Assembly: GCA_002386585.1 (NCBI GenBank)
Contig: DGIZ01000227.1
Span: forward strand, 805-31,789
Reading direction: 5' to 3'
Length of the DNA stretch: 30,985 nt
Source: Brevundimonas sp. UBA4609
Lineage (GTDB): Bacteria > Pseudomonadota > Alphaproteobacteria > Caulobacterales > Caulobacteraceae
Made by a program: the position numbers and the translations under genes. The notes beneath the pieces are model-generated. The model was not told the origin of the DNA and ran no database searches. It was given only the letters and a program-made list of their open reading frames with translations. Positions 1 to 7,791 of the stretch are shown piece after piece (position 1 is the first letter of the stretch; each line of letters opens with the position of its first letter).

Positions 1-41
1 GATTAAAAGTCAGATGCTCTAACCAACTGAGCTAGGGGCGC
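1..41 (-). tRNA. tRNA-Lys (anticodon UUU), 5' part, cut by window edge
   Basis: Read on the minus strand, this is the 5' part of a tRNA: a 7-base acceptor arm (GCGCCCC), the U8-A9 linker, a D arm with GCTC/GAGC stem, and an anticodon stem-loop. The 5' anticodon-stem strand TCTGA starts to pair with the TC at the window edge. The loop reads CTTTTAA, giving anticodon TTT (UUU), lysine. The rest of the anticodon stem, the variable loop, the T arm and the 3' acceptor strand lie outside the window. Anticodon assignment is from direct alignment of tRNA positions; the 3' half could not be checked. Confidence 0.9.
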
Positions 42-65
42 ACATCGCGTCTGCGAAGAGGCCGG

Positions 66-94
66 AACATACGGATGAGCTTCAGGACGGGCAA
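66..94 (-). promoter_or_regulatory. Candidate promoter for the tRNA-Lys gene
   Basis: On the minus strand TTGCCC (94-89) and TATGTT (71-66) are separated by exactly 17 bases, and the -10-like box lies about 25 bases upstream of the first tRNA base. This is a reasonable sigma-70-like arrangement for a stable RNA gene, but both boxes deviate from consensus and there is no experimental support. The rest of the 42-281 gap shows nothing else I can support; a promoter for the downstream lipoprotein must lie there, but no clear match was found. Confidence 0.3.
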
Positions 95-281
95 GTGGAA
101 ATTTCAGGTAATTTTCCAACGCGCAAACAAGGCGCTGATGAAGCCCGGATCCCCTGAAAACGACCGCCGCCAGCGGCGATTCATTGCAGGTTCACGTCAA
201 CTCGCTAAGGCGCGGAGACGATCCGGCGAAGGAACCGGCTTCGCTTCTCCACGTTTTCAACCCCTAGAAGGGGGACCCACG

Positions 282-551
282 ATGAATCGATCCATGTTGA
301 ATCGCCTGTTGATCGGGGCGGCGCTGGCCGCCTCCGGCTTCCTTGCCGCCTGTGAACAACCCTACAGCGAACCGACGCCCGTCGAAGCGCCCGCTCCGGT
401 CGAAGCGCCCGCCGCCGAAGACGCCGCCGCGCCGACTGTCGCCGAAGCTCCCGCGCCCGCCGAAACGACTGCGCCGGTCGAGGCTCTGCCGCCGGACCAA
501 CGGTCCTCCGAAGAGACAGTCCAACCCGAGAGCGATACGCTGTTTTACTGA
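282..551 (+). CDS. Small Pro/Ala-rich lipoprotein with C-terminal SDTLFY
   Basis: An 89-residue protein starting at the ATG preceded by AAGGGGG. An in-frame extension back to position 75 exists but lacks a signal peptide and is probably not translated. Residues 1-23 form a lipoprotein signal (basic start, hydrophobic core, FLAAC lipobox), with Cys24 as the expected lipidated residue. The mature part is low complexity, with repeated EAPAPVEAPA-like units and many Glu/Pro/Ala residues, so it is probably extended and disordered in the periplasm. It ends in SDTLFY, nearly identical to the end of the unrelated protein at 25026-25523. The gene lies 56 bases upstream of tamA on the same strand and could be co-transcribed with it; whether it has anything to do with the TAM complex is unknown. 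The family is not recognised and the function is unknown. Confidence 0.8.
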   Translation: MNRSMLNRLLIGAALAASGFLAACEQPYSEPTPVEAPAPVEAPAAEDAAAPTVAEAPAPAETTAPVEALPPDQRSSEETVQPESDTLFY

Positions 552-607
552 TTCTCCTGACGAACAGGGCTAAGCGCCCTTGATCGTCTCGCAACCAGGG
601 TTCGGAT

Positions 608-2395
608 TTGACGTCGAGGCTCCCCCTCCTTCTTGCTGGCGCCGCCTTATGCGCCCTTGCAAGCCAGGCCGCCGCCGAACCCCGGGCTCAGATTCGCGGT
701 GAGATCGACAGCGACCTCAAGAGCCAGCTCGAACGCGCTATCGGGCAGGTCGACGGAGCGCCTTCCAATCGCTTCGAGGCGCGTCGTCGCGCTCGCGCGG
801 CCCTGACCTCGGCCCAGGCCCTGCTCCGGTCGGAAGGCTATTATCAAGCCACCGTGGAAGATCAGGTGGAGGGCGAGGAAAATCCGGTCGCCGTGGTGCA
901 GGTCGTTCCGGGTCGCCGCTTCGTCCTGGGCGAGGCTTCGGTCAATTGGACGGCGCCCGAGCCCGATGCGGAAACCAGCGCGGCCGTCATTGAAGACATT
1001 CGACTGAAACCCGGCGCACCCGGCCGGGCGGCTGATATTCTGGAGGCGGAGGGCCGCGTGGTCGCCGACCTGACCCGCCGAGGATATGCGGACGCCACCG
1101 CCCTGCCCCGCCGCGTGGTGGTGGATCACGCCACCTTCCTGGTCCAGCCGGGCTTCAACATCAAATCCGGTGAATTGGTGCGCCTGGACGGCGTCCAGCT
1201 TCGGACCCGAGGGCCGACCAAGGAGAGTTGGCTCAACAGTCTCATTCCGTGGTCCGAGGGCGACCGCTACGATCCGGAAGACGTCGCCGAACTGGAGCGC
1301 CGACTGCTGGACACCGGCGTCTATGACGGTGTGGGCGTGGCCCTGTCTCCTCTGGACGACGTCCGCCCGGACGGCCTTCGCCCCGTCGTGGTCACATTGG
1401 CGGATCGCCCGGTCAGTCTGCTGGAGGCCGGCGCCAGCTATTCGACCTATGAAGGCGTCGGCGTCGACATCTTCCGCACCCGATACAATCGCTTCGGTCG
1501 GGCCGACACCCTGCGCTACGGCGCGCGCATCGCCAGCATCGACAGCCGCATCGGCGGTGAATGGTCCCAGCCGCACTGGCGCAGGGCCGGACGGACGCTG
1601 AAGCTGTCGTCCTTCATCGTCAACGAGCAGACCGACGCCTACGACCGCAGCGCCATCACTGCGGCCGCCGACCTGTCACAACGACTCGGCAAGACGTCCT
1701 GGTTCAGCTACGGCCTGGGTGTCGACGCAGGCCGTTACACCGAATACCGCTTCGACCCGGTGACGCAGGAGCCGATCACCTTCGACCGCGATCTCGCCAT
1801 CGTCACCCTGCGCGGCAGCGCCTTCATGGATCGCTCGAACGATCCTCTGAACCCGACTTCGGGCTATCGCCTGTCGCTGTCGACGCAACCGACCGCAGTG
1901 GCGGGCGAGGATACGGTGCTGTTTCTGCGCACCGAGGGCCAGGCGACCGCCTATCTGCCGCTTCAGGACGGGGCCAAGACCGTGCTGGCCGGGCGGGCGC
2001 GCATCGGCTCCATCATAGGCGGCGAGGAACTGACCGTGCCGTCGGATCGTCTGTTCTATTCAGGCGGCGGCGGCTCGGTGCGCGGCTATTCCTATCAGAG
2101 CATCAACCCGCGCCTGCCCAACAACCGACCGCGCGGCGGCCTGTCGCTGTTCGAAACCTCCGTCGAGGTGCGACGCGATATTGGCGAGAAGTTGCAGGCC
2201 GTGGCCTTCGTCGACGGCGGCGCCGTCGGCTTCCAGGAAACGCCCAACCTCAGCAACATGCGATACGGCGCCGGCGTCGGCGTCCGCTACAAGCTGCCTT
2301 TCGGCCCCGTCCGCGCCGACATCGCCTTCCCGCTGAACAAGCGCGAGGGCGACTCCGGGTTCCAGCTCTATCTCAGCATCGGCCAGGCGTTTTGA
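608..2395 (+). CDS. tamA: Translocation and assembly module outer-membrane subunit TamA
   Basis: A 595-residue outer-membrane protein of the BamA/TamA (Omp85) family; E. coli TamA has 577 residues, so the length fits. The start is TTG at 608: it directly gives a good Sec signal peptide (residues 1-23, cleavage after an AAA motif), and there is no in-frame ATG nearby. POTRA-like domains fill roughly residues 30-270. The C-terminal half (about 275-595) is the Bac_surface_Ag beta-barrel, with the family-typical segments DPLNPTSGYRL and GGGGSVRGYSYQ (equivalent of the VRGY motif of Omp85 barrels). The chain ends in a terminal Phe (LSIGQAF), as expected for BAM-assembled barrels. TamA works with TamB in envelope assembly and lipid transport between the membranes. 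The next gene, tamB, overlaps its stop codon, which supports the assignment. Confidence 0.93.
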   Translation: MTSRLPLLLAGAALCALASQAAAEPRAQIRGEIDSDLKSQLERAIGQVDGAPSNRFEARRRARAALTSAQALLRSEGYYQATVEDQVEGEENPVAVVQVVPGRRFVLGEASVNWTAPEPDAETSAAVIEDIRLKPGAPGRAADILEAEGRVVADLTRRGYADATALPRRVVVDHATFLVQPGFNIKSGELVRLDGVQLRTRGPTKESWLNSLIPWSEGDRYDPEDVAELERRLLDTGVYDGVGVALSPLDDVRPDGLRPVVVTLADRPVSLLEAGASYSTYEGVGVDIFRTRYNRFGRADTLRYGARIASIDSRIGGEWSQPHWRRAGRTLKLSSFIVNEQTDAYDRSAITAAADLSQRLGKTSWFSYGLGVDAGRYTEYRFDPVTQEPITFDRDLAIVTLRGSAFMDRSNDPLNPTSGYRLSLSTQPTAVAGEDTVLFLRTEGQATAYLPLQDGAKTVLAGRARIGSIIGGEELTVPSDRLFYSGGGGSVRGYSYQSINPRLPNNRPRGGLSLFETSVEVRRDIGEKLQAVAFVDGGAVGFQETPNLSNMRYGAGVGVRYKLPFGPVRADIAFPLNKREGDSGFQLYLSIGQAF

Positions 2396-5300
2396 CCGAC
2401 ACTCCTCCGCCTCACGAAACGGGCGCAGATGTCGCCGACACGCCGGCCAAGAAGGCCAAGCGCAAGCGTACGCGCCTGCAACTGGCGGCCTTCATCGCGG
2501 GCGCGACCTTCGCCGGCTTGCTGGCCCTGATCGTCGTCGCCCTCGTGGGAGGGCGGATGTACCTCGTGTCCGACGCGGGACGCGAACTGATCACCAGTTT
2601 CGTCGCGGGCAAGAAGATCAGCCGCTATGGCCGGATCAACGTCGAAGGGTTGCAGGGCGACCTGTTCAACGACTTCCGCCTGAAGCGCGTCACCGTGACC
2701 GACGAGAAAGGCGTCTGGCTGGAAGCGACCGATATCCGTGTCGACTGGTCCTACTGGCCTCTGCTGGCTCGCCGCTTTCATGCGACTGAAATCAGCGCGG
2801 GCCAGATTCGCCTGCTACGCCGGCCCGAATTGGAGCCGCCGAGCGAACCCGGCGGGCCGCAGGCTCTGTCCATCGACATCGATCGCTTCAGCGCCAATGT
2901 CGAGCTGCTGGAAGGGTTTTCCAAGGAATACGGCCGCTGGACCCTCAGCGGCGACGCCGCCATTCCGCGCAAGGGCGTCAAGAGCGCCAACGTCAACGCC
3001 TACAGCCTGAACCGCAAGGGCGACTATCTCCGTCTGGCCGCCGCCTTCGGCGACAAACCCGAAGACCTGCGCGTCAATCTGCGCGCCAATGAAGCCCAGG
3101 GCGGCCCTATCGCCGGATCGCTGGGCTATTCGCCGGATCAACCCTTCTCGGCCGTCGCCGTGGTCAACGGCGAGGTCATCGACGTGGCCGTCCAGACCGG
3201 CCAGTTTCGCCCGCTTCTGGTGAAGGGGACCTATGGCGACACCGGCGCCAAGGTGTCGGGTTACGCCGACTTCTCCGGCTCGGACCTGTTGGAGCCCTTC
3301 GTCGAGCGTATCGGCCGCACCGCCCGCTTCGGCTTCGCCATGACGCCGGACGCCAAGCGCGAAGGCTATCAGGGCGTGGCCTGGCGCCTGTACGCTGACA
3401 ACATCGAATCCAGCGCCCGCGGTCTGATCCGCACCACGGACAACACCTCGCCCGAGGGAATCAGCCTGGAGCTGAACACGCCGTCGCTCAGCCGCCTGGT
3501 GGGCAGCCCTGTCGCCGGTCCCGCCGCCTATACCGGCGTGTTCAAGGGCGACGCCCAGGTCTGGACCCTGCAAGGCTCGGCCAGCCTGCTGAACGCCGAC
3601 ATCGCCTCCTATCGCGCCACGCGCATCTCCGGCCCCGTCAACATCGCCGCCAACAAGGGCCGTATCGACGTGACGACCGACGTGCGCGCCGTCGGCGGCT
3701 CTGCGGCGGGCATCATCGGCGGACTGCTGGGTTCTGCGCCGCGCATCCAGATGGAAGGCGCGCGCATGGCCGACGGCGCCATGCTGCTGAAGAAGATCGA
3801 CGCGCGCGGCCAGGGGCTGACCCTGACCGGCTCGGGCGGACGCGGCCTGAACGGTGGCCTGAACTTCACCGGCCGGGCCGACCTGACCGACCTCTCGCGC
3901 ATCCAACCCGGCGCGCGCGGCGCGTTCGGCGGCCCGATCCGCGCCGCCTCGGCCAAGGCCGGCGCGCCCTGGACCCTCAGCTTCGACGGGCGCGGTTCGC
4001 GCATGGCCGTCGGCATGGAGGAGCTGGACCGTCTGCTGGGCGCGACGCCGCGCCTGCAACTGGCCGGTTCCCTGAATGGCGGCGTCGTCTCCATCGATCG
4101 CGGCGAACTGACCGGCGCCGCCGGGCGTGCGGGGGCCAAGGGCCTGATCGAGGGGGCCAAGTTGCGGCTGGCGCTGGACTGGAACGCCCAGGGCCCGTTC
4201 GGCGTCGGCCCGGTCGCCATCGACGGCGCCATGTCGGGCGACGGTGCCCTGACCGGCACCCTGGCCCAGCCGCGCGCCGACCTGCGCGCCGCCTTCGACA
4301 AGGTGGCGGCGGGCGGACTAACCCTGACCAACGCCGATCTGGTGCTCAGCTTCCGCAAGGGCGCCGACGCCTCGGACGGGCGTGTCGTCCTGAACTCCGG
4401 CTCCAACTACGGACCGGCGCACGCCTCGGGCGCCTTCTACCTGGGCGGACCGCGCCTGCGGCTGTCGGACGTCGATGTGAACGCGGGCGGCGTGGCGGCC
4501 CAGGGCGACGTCGCCCTGTCGAACAACTTCCCCTCCAGCGCCGACCTGACCTTCACCGCGCGTCAAGGCGCCTTCCTAGCCTCCGGCGAGGCCAATGGCC
4601 GCGTACGTCTGACCGAAGGCGCCGGCGACCAGACCGCCGTGCTGGACGTCACGGGCCGCAACGTTCGCCTGACCGGCCAGGACTGGACCCTGCGCAACCT
4701 GTCGCTGAAGGGTCAGGGCACGCTGGACCGCCTGCCCTTCACCCTGGCGGCCGATGTGGGCGGCGCCAATCCCGTGCAGTTCAATGGTTCGGGCGAGTAT
4801 TCCCGCCAGGACGCAGCCCAGAGCCTGACCCTGCGCGGCGGCGGCCGCGTGCGCGAGATCGCCTTCACCACCCGTGCGCCCGCTGTCTTCGCCATCAACG
4901 GCGACGGCCGCGTCGCACGCCTGGACCTGGGCGTCGGCGGCGGCGTCCTGACCGGCGAACTGAAGCAGGATAGCCAGGGCAGCGTCATCCAGGCCGATAT
5001 GACCAATGTCGAAATGGGCTCTCTCGCGCCCGACCTGCGCGGGCAGGTGACGGGCCGCGTCTCGATGCAAGGCCAGGGCGACACGCTGCGCGGCTCCGCC
5101 AACATCGACCTGAAACAGCTTCGCAGCGTGGACGCCCCTCGAGGACTGGCCGTCGACGGCACGTTGAACGCCGACCTCAGCGACAACATCCTTAGGCTGC
5201 GCGCCCAGGCCAACGACGGCACGGCCGTTCAGGCGACCGCTGACGTCAGCCTACCGGTCGAGGCTTCCGCCACGCCTCTGCGCCTCGCCATCGCCCGCAC

Positions 5301-6630
5301 CCGCGACATGTCGGGTCAGGTCGCCATTCGTGGTCAGATACAGCCGATCTGGGACCTGTTCCTCGGCGGCGCCCAGTCGCTGTCCGGCCAGGTGAACGGT
5401 CAGGCGACCCTGGCCGGCACGCTGAACGCCCCGCGCCTGAACGGTCGCCTGGATCTTGAACAGGGCGCATTCCGCGACAGCGCCACGGGGCTTCGCCTCG
5501 AAAGCGTGACCCTGGCCAGCCGCTTCAACGACAGCCAGGCCGTGATCGAACGTTTCCAGGCCACTGACGGACTGAAGGGCGAGGTGTCAGGCAGCGGCGA
5601 TCTAGGCCTGCGCCAGGGATCCCCCTCGACCCTGCAGCTCGAGCTGACGCGCTTCCGCGTCATCGACAACGATATCGCCCAGGCCCGCGCAAACGGCCGC
5701 CTGACCGCAGTGCGCGGCGCCGACGGCAACATCCGCCTGACAGGCGCCGTGAATATCGACGAGGCCGAAATCTCGCCGGAGCTGCCTGGCTCCAACGGCA
5801 TCGTCAAGATGGACGTGGTCGAGATCAATCGCCCCGGCGGCGATCCGGTCGAAACCGAGAAGAAGACGGCTGGCGGCCCCCAGATCGGCCTGGATCTGAC
5901 CCTGACAGGCCGCGAAATTCATCTTCGCGGCCGCGGACTGAACGTCGAATTGGCCGCCAACGCCAGGGTGCGCGGCACCATCGCCCAGCCTCAGTTGACC
6001 GGCACGGCCAATGTGGTGCGCGGCGACTATGAGTTCGCAGGCAAGCGTTTCGTCTTCGATGATCGCGGCTCGGTCATCCTGTCCACCGATCCGGCGCGTA
6101 TCCGGCTGAATCTTCAGGCCGTGCGCGAGGACCCGGCCCTGACCGCCGTGATCAAGGTCACCGGCAGCGCCGCCGAACCCAAGATCGAGCTGACCTCCAC
6201 GCCCGCCTTGCCCCAGGACGAAATCCTATCGCAGGTGCTGTTCGGCCGATCGGCGGCGCAGTTGTCGCCGTTCGAGGCGGCCCAACTGGCCTCGGCCGTG
6301 GCCTCCCTGGCGGGAGGGGGCGGGTTCGACGTCATCGGCAATCTGAGAGAACTGGCCGGTCTGGACCGCCTCTCCTTCAGCGGCGAAGCGTCCAGCCTGA
6401 CCGTGGCTGGCGGCCGCTACATCACGGACGACGTCTACCTCGAAGTGATCGGCGGCGCCGAACGCGGAGCCGCAGTCAGCGTCGAGTGGCAGGTCCGGCG
6501 CAACCTCGCCATCACCTCGAAGTTCGGCGGCGAAGGCGACACCTCCCTATCCGTCCGGTGGCGGCGCGAAGGCCCTCGTCCCGGCGGCGATCGTCGAGAT
6601 CGCCGCCCCAACGCCTCCGCGCGACGCTAG
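2392..6630 (+). CDS. tamB: Translocation and assembly module inner-membrane subunit TamB
   Basis: A 1412-residue AsmA/TamB-like protein. I place the start at TTG 2392, which overlaps the tamA stop as TTGA. The reading frame is open back to 1561 inside tamA, but that upstream part is an antisense-like shadow of the barrel-coding region. From TTG the protein has a basic cytoplasmic start (AKKAKRKRTR), one membrane helix at about residues 30-54, and then a very long periplasmic part rich in short beta-strand repeats. This matches the hydrophobic-groove architecture known for TamB and other bridge-like lipid-transfer proteins. The C-terminal approximately 350 residues match the TamB/DUF490 domain, including the conserved DEILSQVLFG segment. 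It is anchored in the inner membrane, spans the periplasm and docks on TamA. Translational coupling through the overlap would keep the two subunits in balance. Confidence 0.93.
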   Translation: MTDTPPPHETGADVADTPAKKAKRKRTRLQLAAFIAGATFAGLLALIVVALVGGRMYLVSDAGRELITSFVAGKKISRYGRINVEGLQGDLFNDFRLKRVTVTDEKGVWLEATDIRVDWSYWPLLARRFHATEISAGQIRLLRRPELEPPSEPGGPQALSIDIDRFSANVELLEGFSKEYGRWTLSGDAAIPRKGVKSANVNAYSLNRKGDYLRLAAAFGDKPEDLRVNLRANEAQGGPIAGSLGYSPDQPFSAVAVVNGEVIDVAVQTGQFRPLLVKGTYGDTGAKVSGYADFSGSDLLEPFVERIGRTARFGFAMTPDAKREGYQGVAWRLYADNIESSARGLIRTTDNTSPEGISLELNTPSLSRLVGSPVAGPAAYTGVFKGDAQVWTLQGSASLLNADIASYRATRISGPVNIAANKGRIDVTTDVRAVGGSAAGIIGGLLGSAPRIQMEGARMADGAMLLKKIDARGQGLTLTGSGGRGLNGGLNFTGRADLTDLSRIQPGARGAFGGPIRAASAKAGAPWTLSFDGRGSRMAVGMEELDRLLGATPRLQLAGSLNGGVVSIDRGELTGAAGRAGAKGLIEGAKLRLALDWNAQGPFGVGPVAIDGAMSGDGALTGTLAQPRADLRAAFDKVAAGGLTLTNADLVLSFRKGADASDGRVVLNSGSNYGPAHASGAFYLGGPRLRLSDVDVNAGGVAAQGDVALSNNFPSSADLTFTARQGAFLASGEANGRVRLTEGAGDQTAVLDVTGRNVRLTGQDWTLRNLSLKGQGTLDRLPFTLAADVGGANPVQFNGSGEYSRQDAAQSLTLRGGGRVREIAFTTRAPAVFAINGDGRVARLDLGVGGGVLTGELKQDSQGSVIQADMTNVEMGSLAPDLRGQVTGRVSMQGQGDTLRGSANIDLKQLRSVDAPRGLAVDGTLNADLSDNILRLRAQANDGTAVQATADVSLPVEASATPLRLAIARTRDMSGQVAIRGQIQPIWDLFLGGAQSLSGQVNGQATLAGTLNAPRLNGRLDLEQGAFRDSATGLRLESVTLASRFNDSQAVIERFQATDGLKGEVSGSGDLGLRQGSPSTLQLELTRFRVIDNDIAQARANGRLTAVRGADGNIRLTGAVNIDEAEISPELPGSNGIVKMDVVEINRPGGDPVETEKKTAGGPQIGLDLTLTGREIHLRGRGLNVELAANARVRGTIAQPQLTGTANVVRGDYEFAGKRFVFDDRGSVILSTDPARIRLNLQAVREDPALTAVIKVTGSAAEPKIELTSTPALPQDEILSQVLFGRSAAQLSPFEAAQLASAVASLAGGGGFDVIGNLRELAGLDRLSFSGEASSLTVAGGRYITDDVYLEVIGGAERGAAVSVEWQVRRNLAITSKFGGEGDTSLSVRWRREGPRPGGDRRDRRPNASARR

Positions 6631-6635
6631 AACAG

Positions 6636-6661
6636 ACAACCCGGCGTGACCGCTGGGTTGT
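6636..6661 (+). terminator. Stem-loop terminator after tamB
   Basis: Eleven-base arms (6636-6646 and 6651-6661) pair with one G-U wobble around a TGAC loop, starting 5 bases after the tamB stop. The following sequence (TCTTCG) is only weakly T-rich, so termination may be partial. It separates the tam genes from the SOS-type promoter that follows. Confidence 0.6.
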
Positions 6662-6673
6662 TCTTCGACCAAT

Positions 6674-6696
6674 TTGTTCTTGATTTGTTCTAGATC
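6674..6696 (+). promoter_or_regulatory. Candidate promoter of the radical SAM gene
   Basis: TCTAGATC (6689-6696) matches the Caulobacter housekeeping -10 element GCTANAWC at seven of eight positions. TTGTT (6674-6678), 10 bases upstream, is a plausible -35 (consensus TTGAC with 10-14 bases between). Transcription would start near 6702, about a dozen bases before the ATG. The two GTTC half-sites of the LexA box lie inside this promoter. The consensus is from the literature on Caulobacter; the match is by eye. Confidence 0.5.
6676..6690 (+). promoter_or_regulatory. LexA (SOS) box, GTTC-N7-GTTC
   Basis: The two direct GTTC half-sites at 6676-6679 and 6687-6690 are separated by exactly seven bases. 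This is the alphaproteobacterial LexA operator, which is a direct repeat rather than the palindrome of enteric bacteria. A third GTTC follows at 6697-6700, at six-base spacing. The site overlaps the -35 to -10 interval of the predicted promoter, as expected for repression, and ends 24 bases before the start codon of the radical SAM gene. No LexA gene is in the window. Confidence 0.7.
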
Positions 6697-6714
6697 GTTC
6701 CGCATCATGCGGCC

Positions 6715-7791
6715 ATGAACAAGGCGATCAATGGACGCGGTGCACGTTCCAACGCCTCGGGTCGGTATGAAGCCGACCGACGCGAGGCCTGGGACGACGG
6801 CTGGACGGATCAGGACGAAGCGGCCCCGCCGCTCCGCACCACCCTGTCCCCGGAACACGCCCGCACCATCATCGCCCGCAATACGAGTCCCGACGTCGGC
6901 TTCGATCGCTCCATCAACCCCTACAAGGGCTGCGAACATGGCTGCATCTACTGTTACGCCCGTCCGTCCCATGCCTGGATGGGCCTATCCCCGGGCCTGG
7001 ATTTCGAGAGCCGGATCTTCTTCAAGCCGCACGCCGCGCGTCTGCTGGAACAGGAACTCTCAAAGCCCCGATACGTCTGCCGGCGCATCCACATAGGCGG
7101 CAATACCGACCCCTATCAGCCGGTCGAGCGCGAAACGAAATCGACCCGTTCGATCCTGGAGGTCATGCAACGGTTCAAACAGCCGTTCAGCATCATCACC
7201 AAGTCGGTGTTGATCGCGCGTGACGCAGACATTCTGGGCGACATGGGAAGACAAGGCCTGGCCTCGGCCTTCGTCTCCATCACAACCCTGGACCGCAAGC
7301 TGGCGCGGGCGATGGAGCCGCGCGCCTCCACGCCCGCCAAACGACTGGAGGCGATCAGCCGTCTGGCCGAAGCTGGATGCCTGGTCGGCGTCGGTTTCGC
7401 CCCAGTCATCCCCGGCCTGAACGATCATGAACTCGAAGCGGTGCTGGAGGCGGCGCAGAAGGCCGGGGCGACCTCGGCTATGTACGTGACCCTGCGCCTG
7501 CCGCTCGAAATCAAGGACCTGTTCCGCGAATGGCTGGCCGACGCCCGCCCCGACCGCGCGGCGCGCGTCATGTCGCTGATCCGCCAGACGCGAGGCGGCA
7601 AGGACTACGACCCGGACTGGTCGCAGCGAATGAAGGGAACAGGTCCCGTCGCCGAGCTGATCGCCGTGCGCTTCAAGGCGGCGGTCAAACGCTACGGTCT
7701 GGACGGCCCTCGTCATGCGCTCGACGTGACCCAGTTTCGCATTCCCGCCGACGCCCGTCCCCAACTGGACCTGTTCGACCTGGCGTCCTGA
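6715..7791 (+). CDS. PA0069-family radical SAM protein (SplB-like)
   Basis: A 358-residue radical SAM enzyme. The cluster-binding motif is C73-x3-C77-x2-C80 in the family-typical context INPYKGCEHGCIYCYARPSH. The following segments IHIGGNTDPYQPVE and FSIITKSVLIARD are diagnostic of the PA0069/Rv2578c family, which is distantly related to spore photoproduct lyase SplB. By family it uses a [4Fe-4S] cluster and S-adenosylmethionine to generate a radical; the substrate is not established. A well-placed LexA box in its promoter suggests induction by DNA damage, which fits a repair-related role, but that is inference. The ATG at 6715 gives the usual N-terminus; there is no strong Shine-Dalgarno sequence, and the predicted leader is very short. 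It ends base-to-base against the convergent RNA methyltransferase gene. Confidence 0.88.
   Translation: MNKAINGRGARSNASGRYEADRREAWDDGWTDQDEAAPPLRTTLSPEHARTIIARNTSPDVGFDRSINPYKGCEHGCIYCYARPSHAWMGLSPGLDFESRIFFKPHAARLLEQELSKPRYVCRRIHIGGNTDPYQPVERETKSTRSILEVMQRFKQPFSIITKSVLIARDADILGDMGRQGLASAFVSITTLDRKLARAMEPRASTPAKRLEAISRLAEAGCLVGVGFAPVIPGLNDHELEAVLEAAQKAGATSAMYVTLRLPLEIKDLFREWLADARPDRAARVMSLIRQTRGGKDYDPDWSQRMKGTGPVAELIAVRFKAAVKRYGLDGPRHALDVTQFRIPADARPQLDLFDLAS

Noticed and set aside
566..580. Small hairpin (AGGGC/GCCCT) between the lipoprotein gene and tamA
   Set aside because: Only five base pairs and no T tract; too weak to call a terminator.
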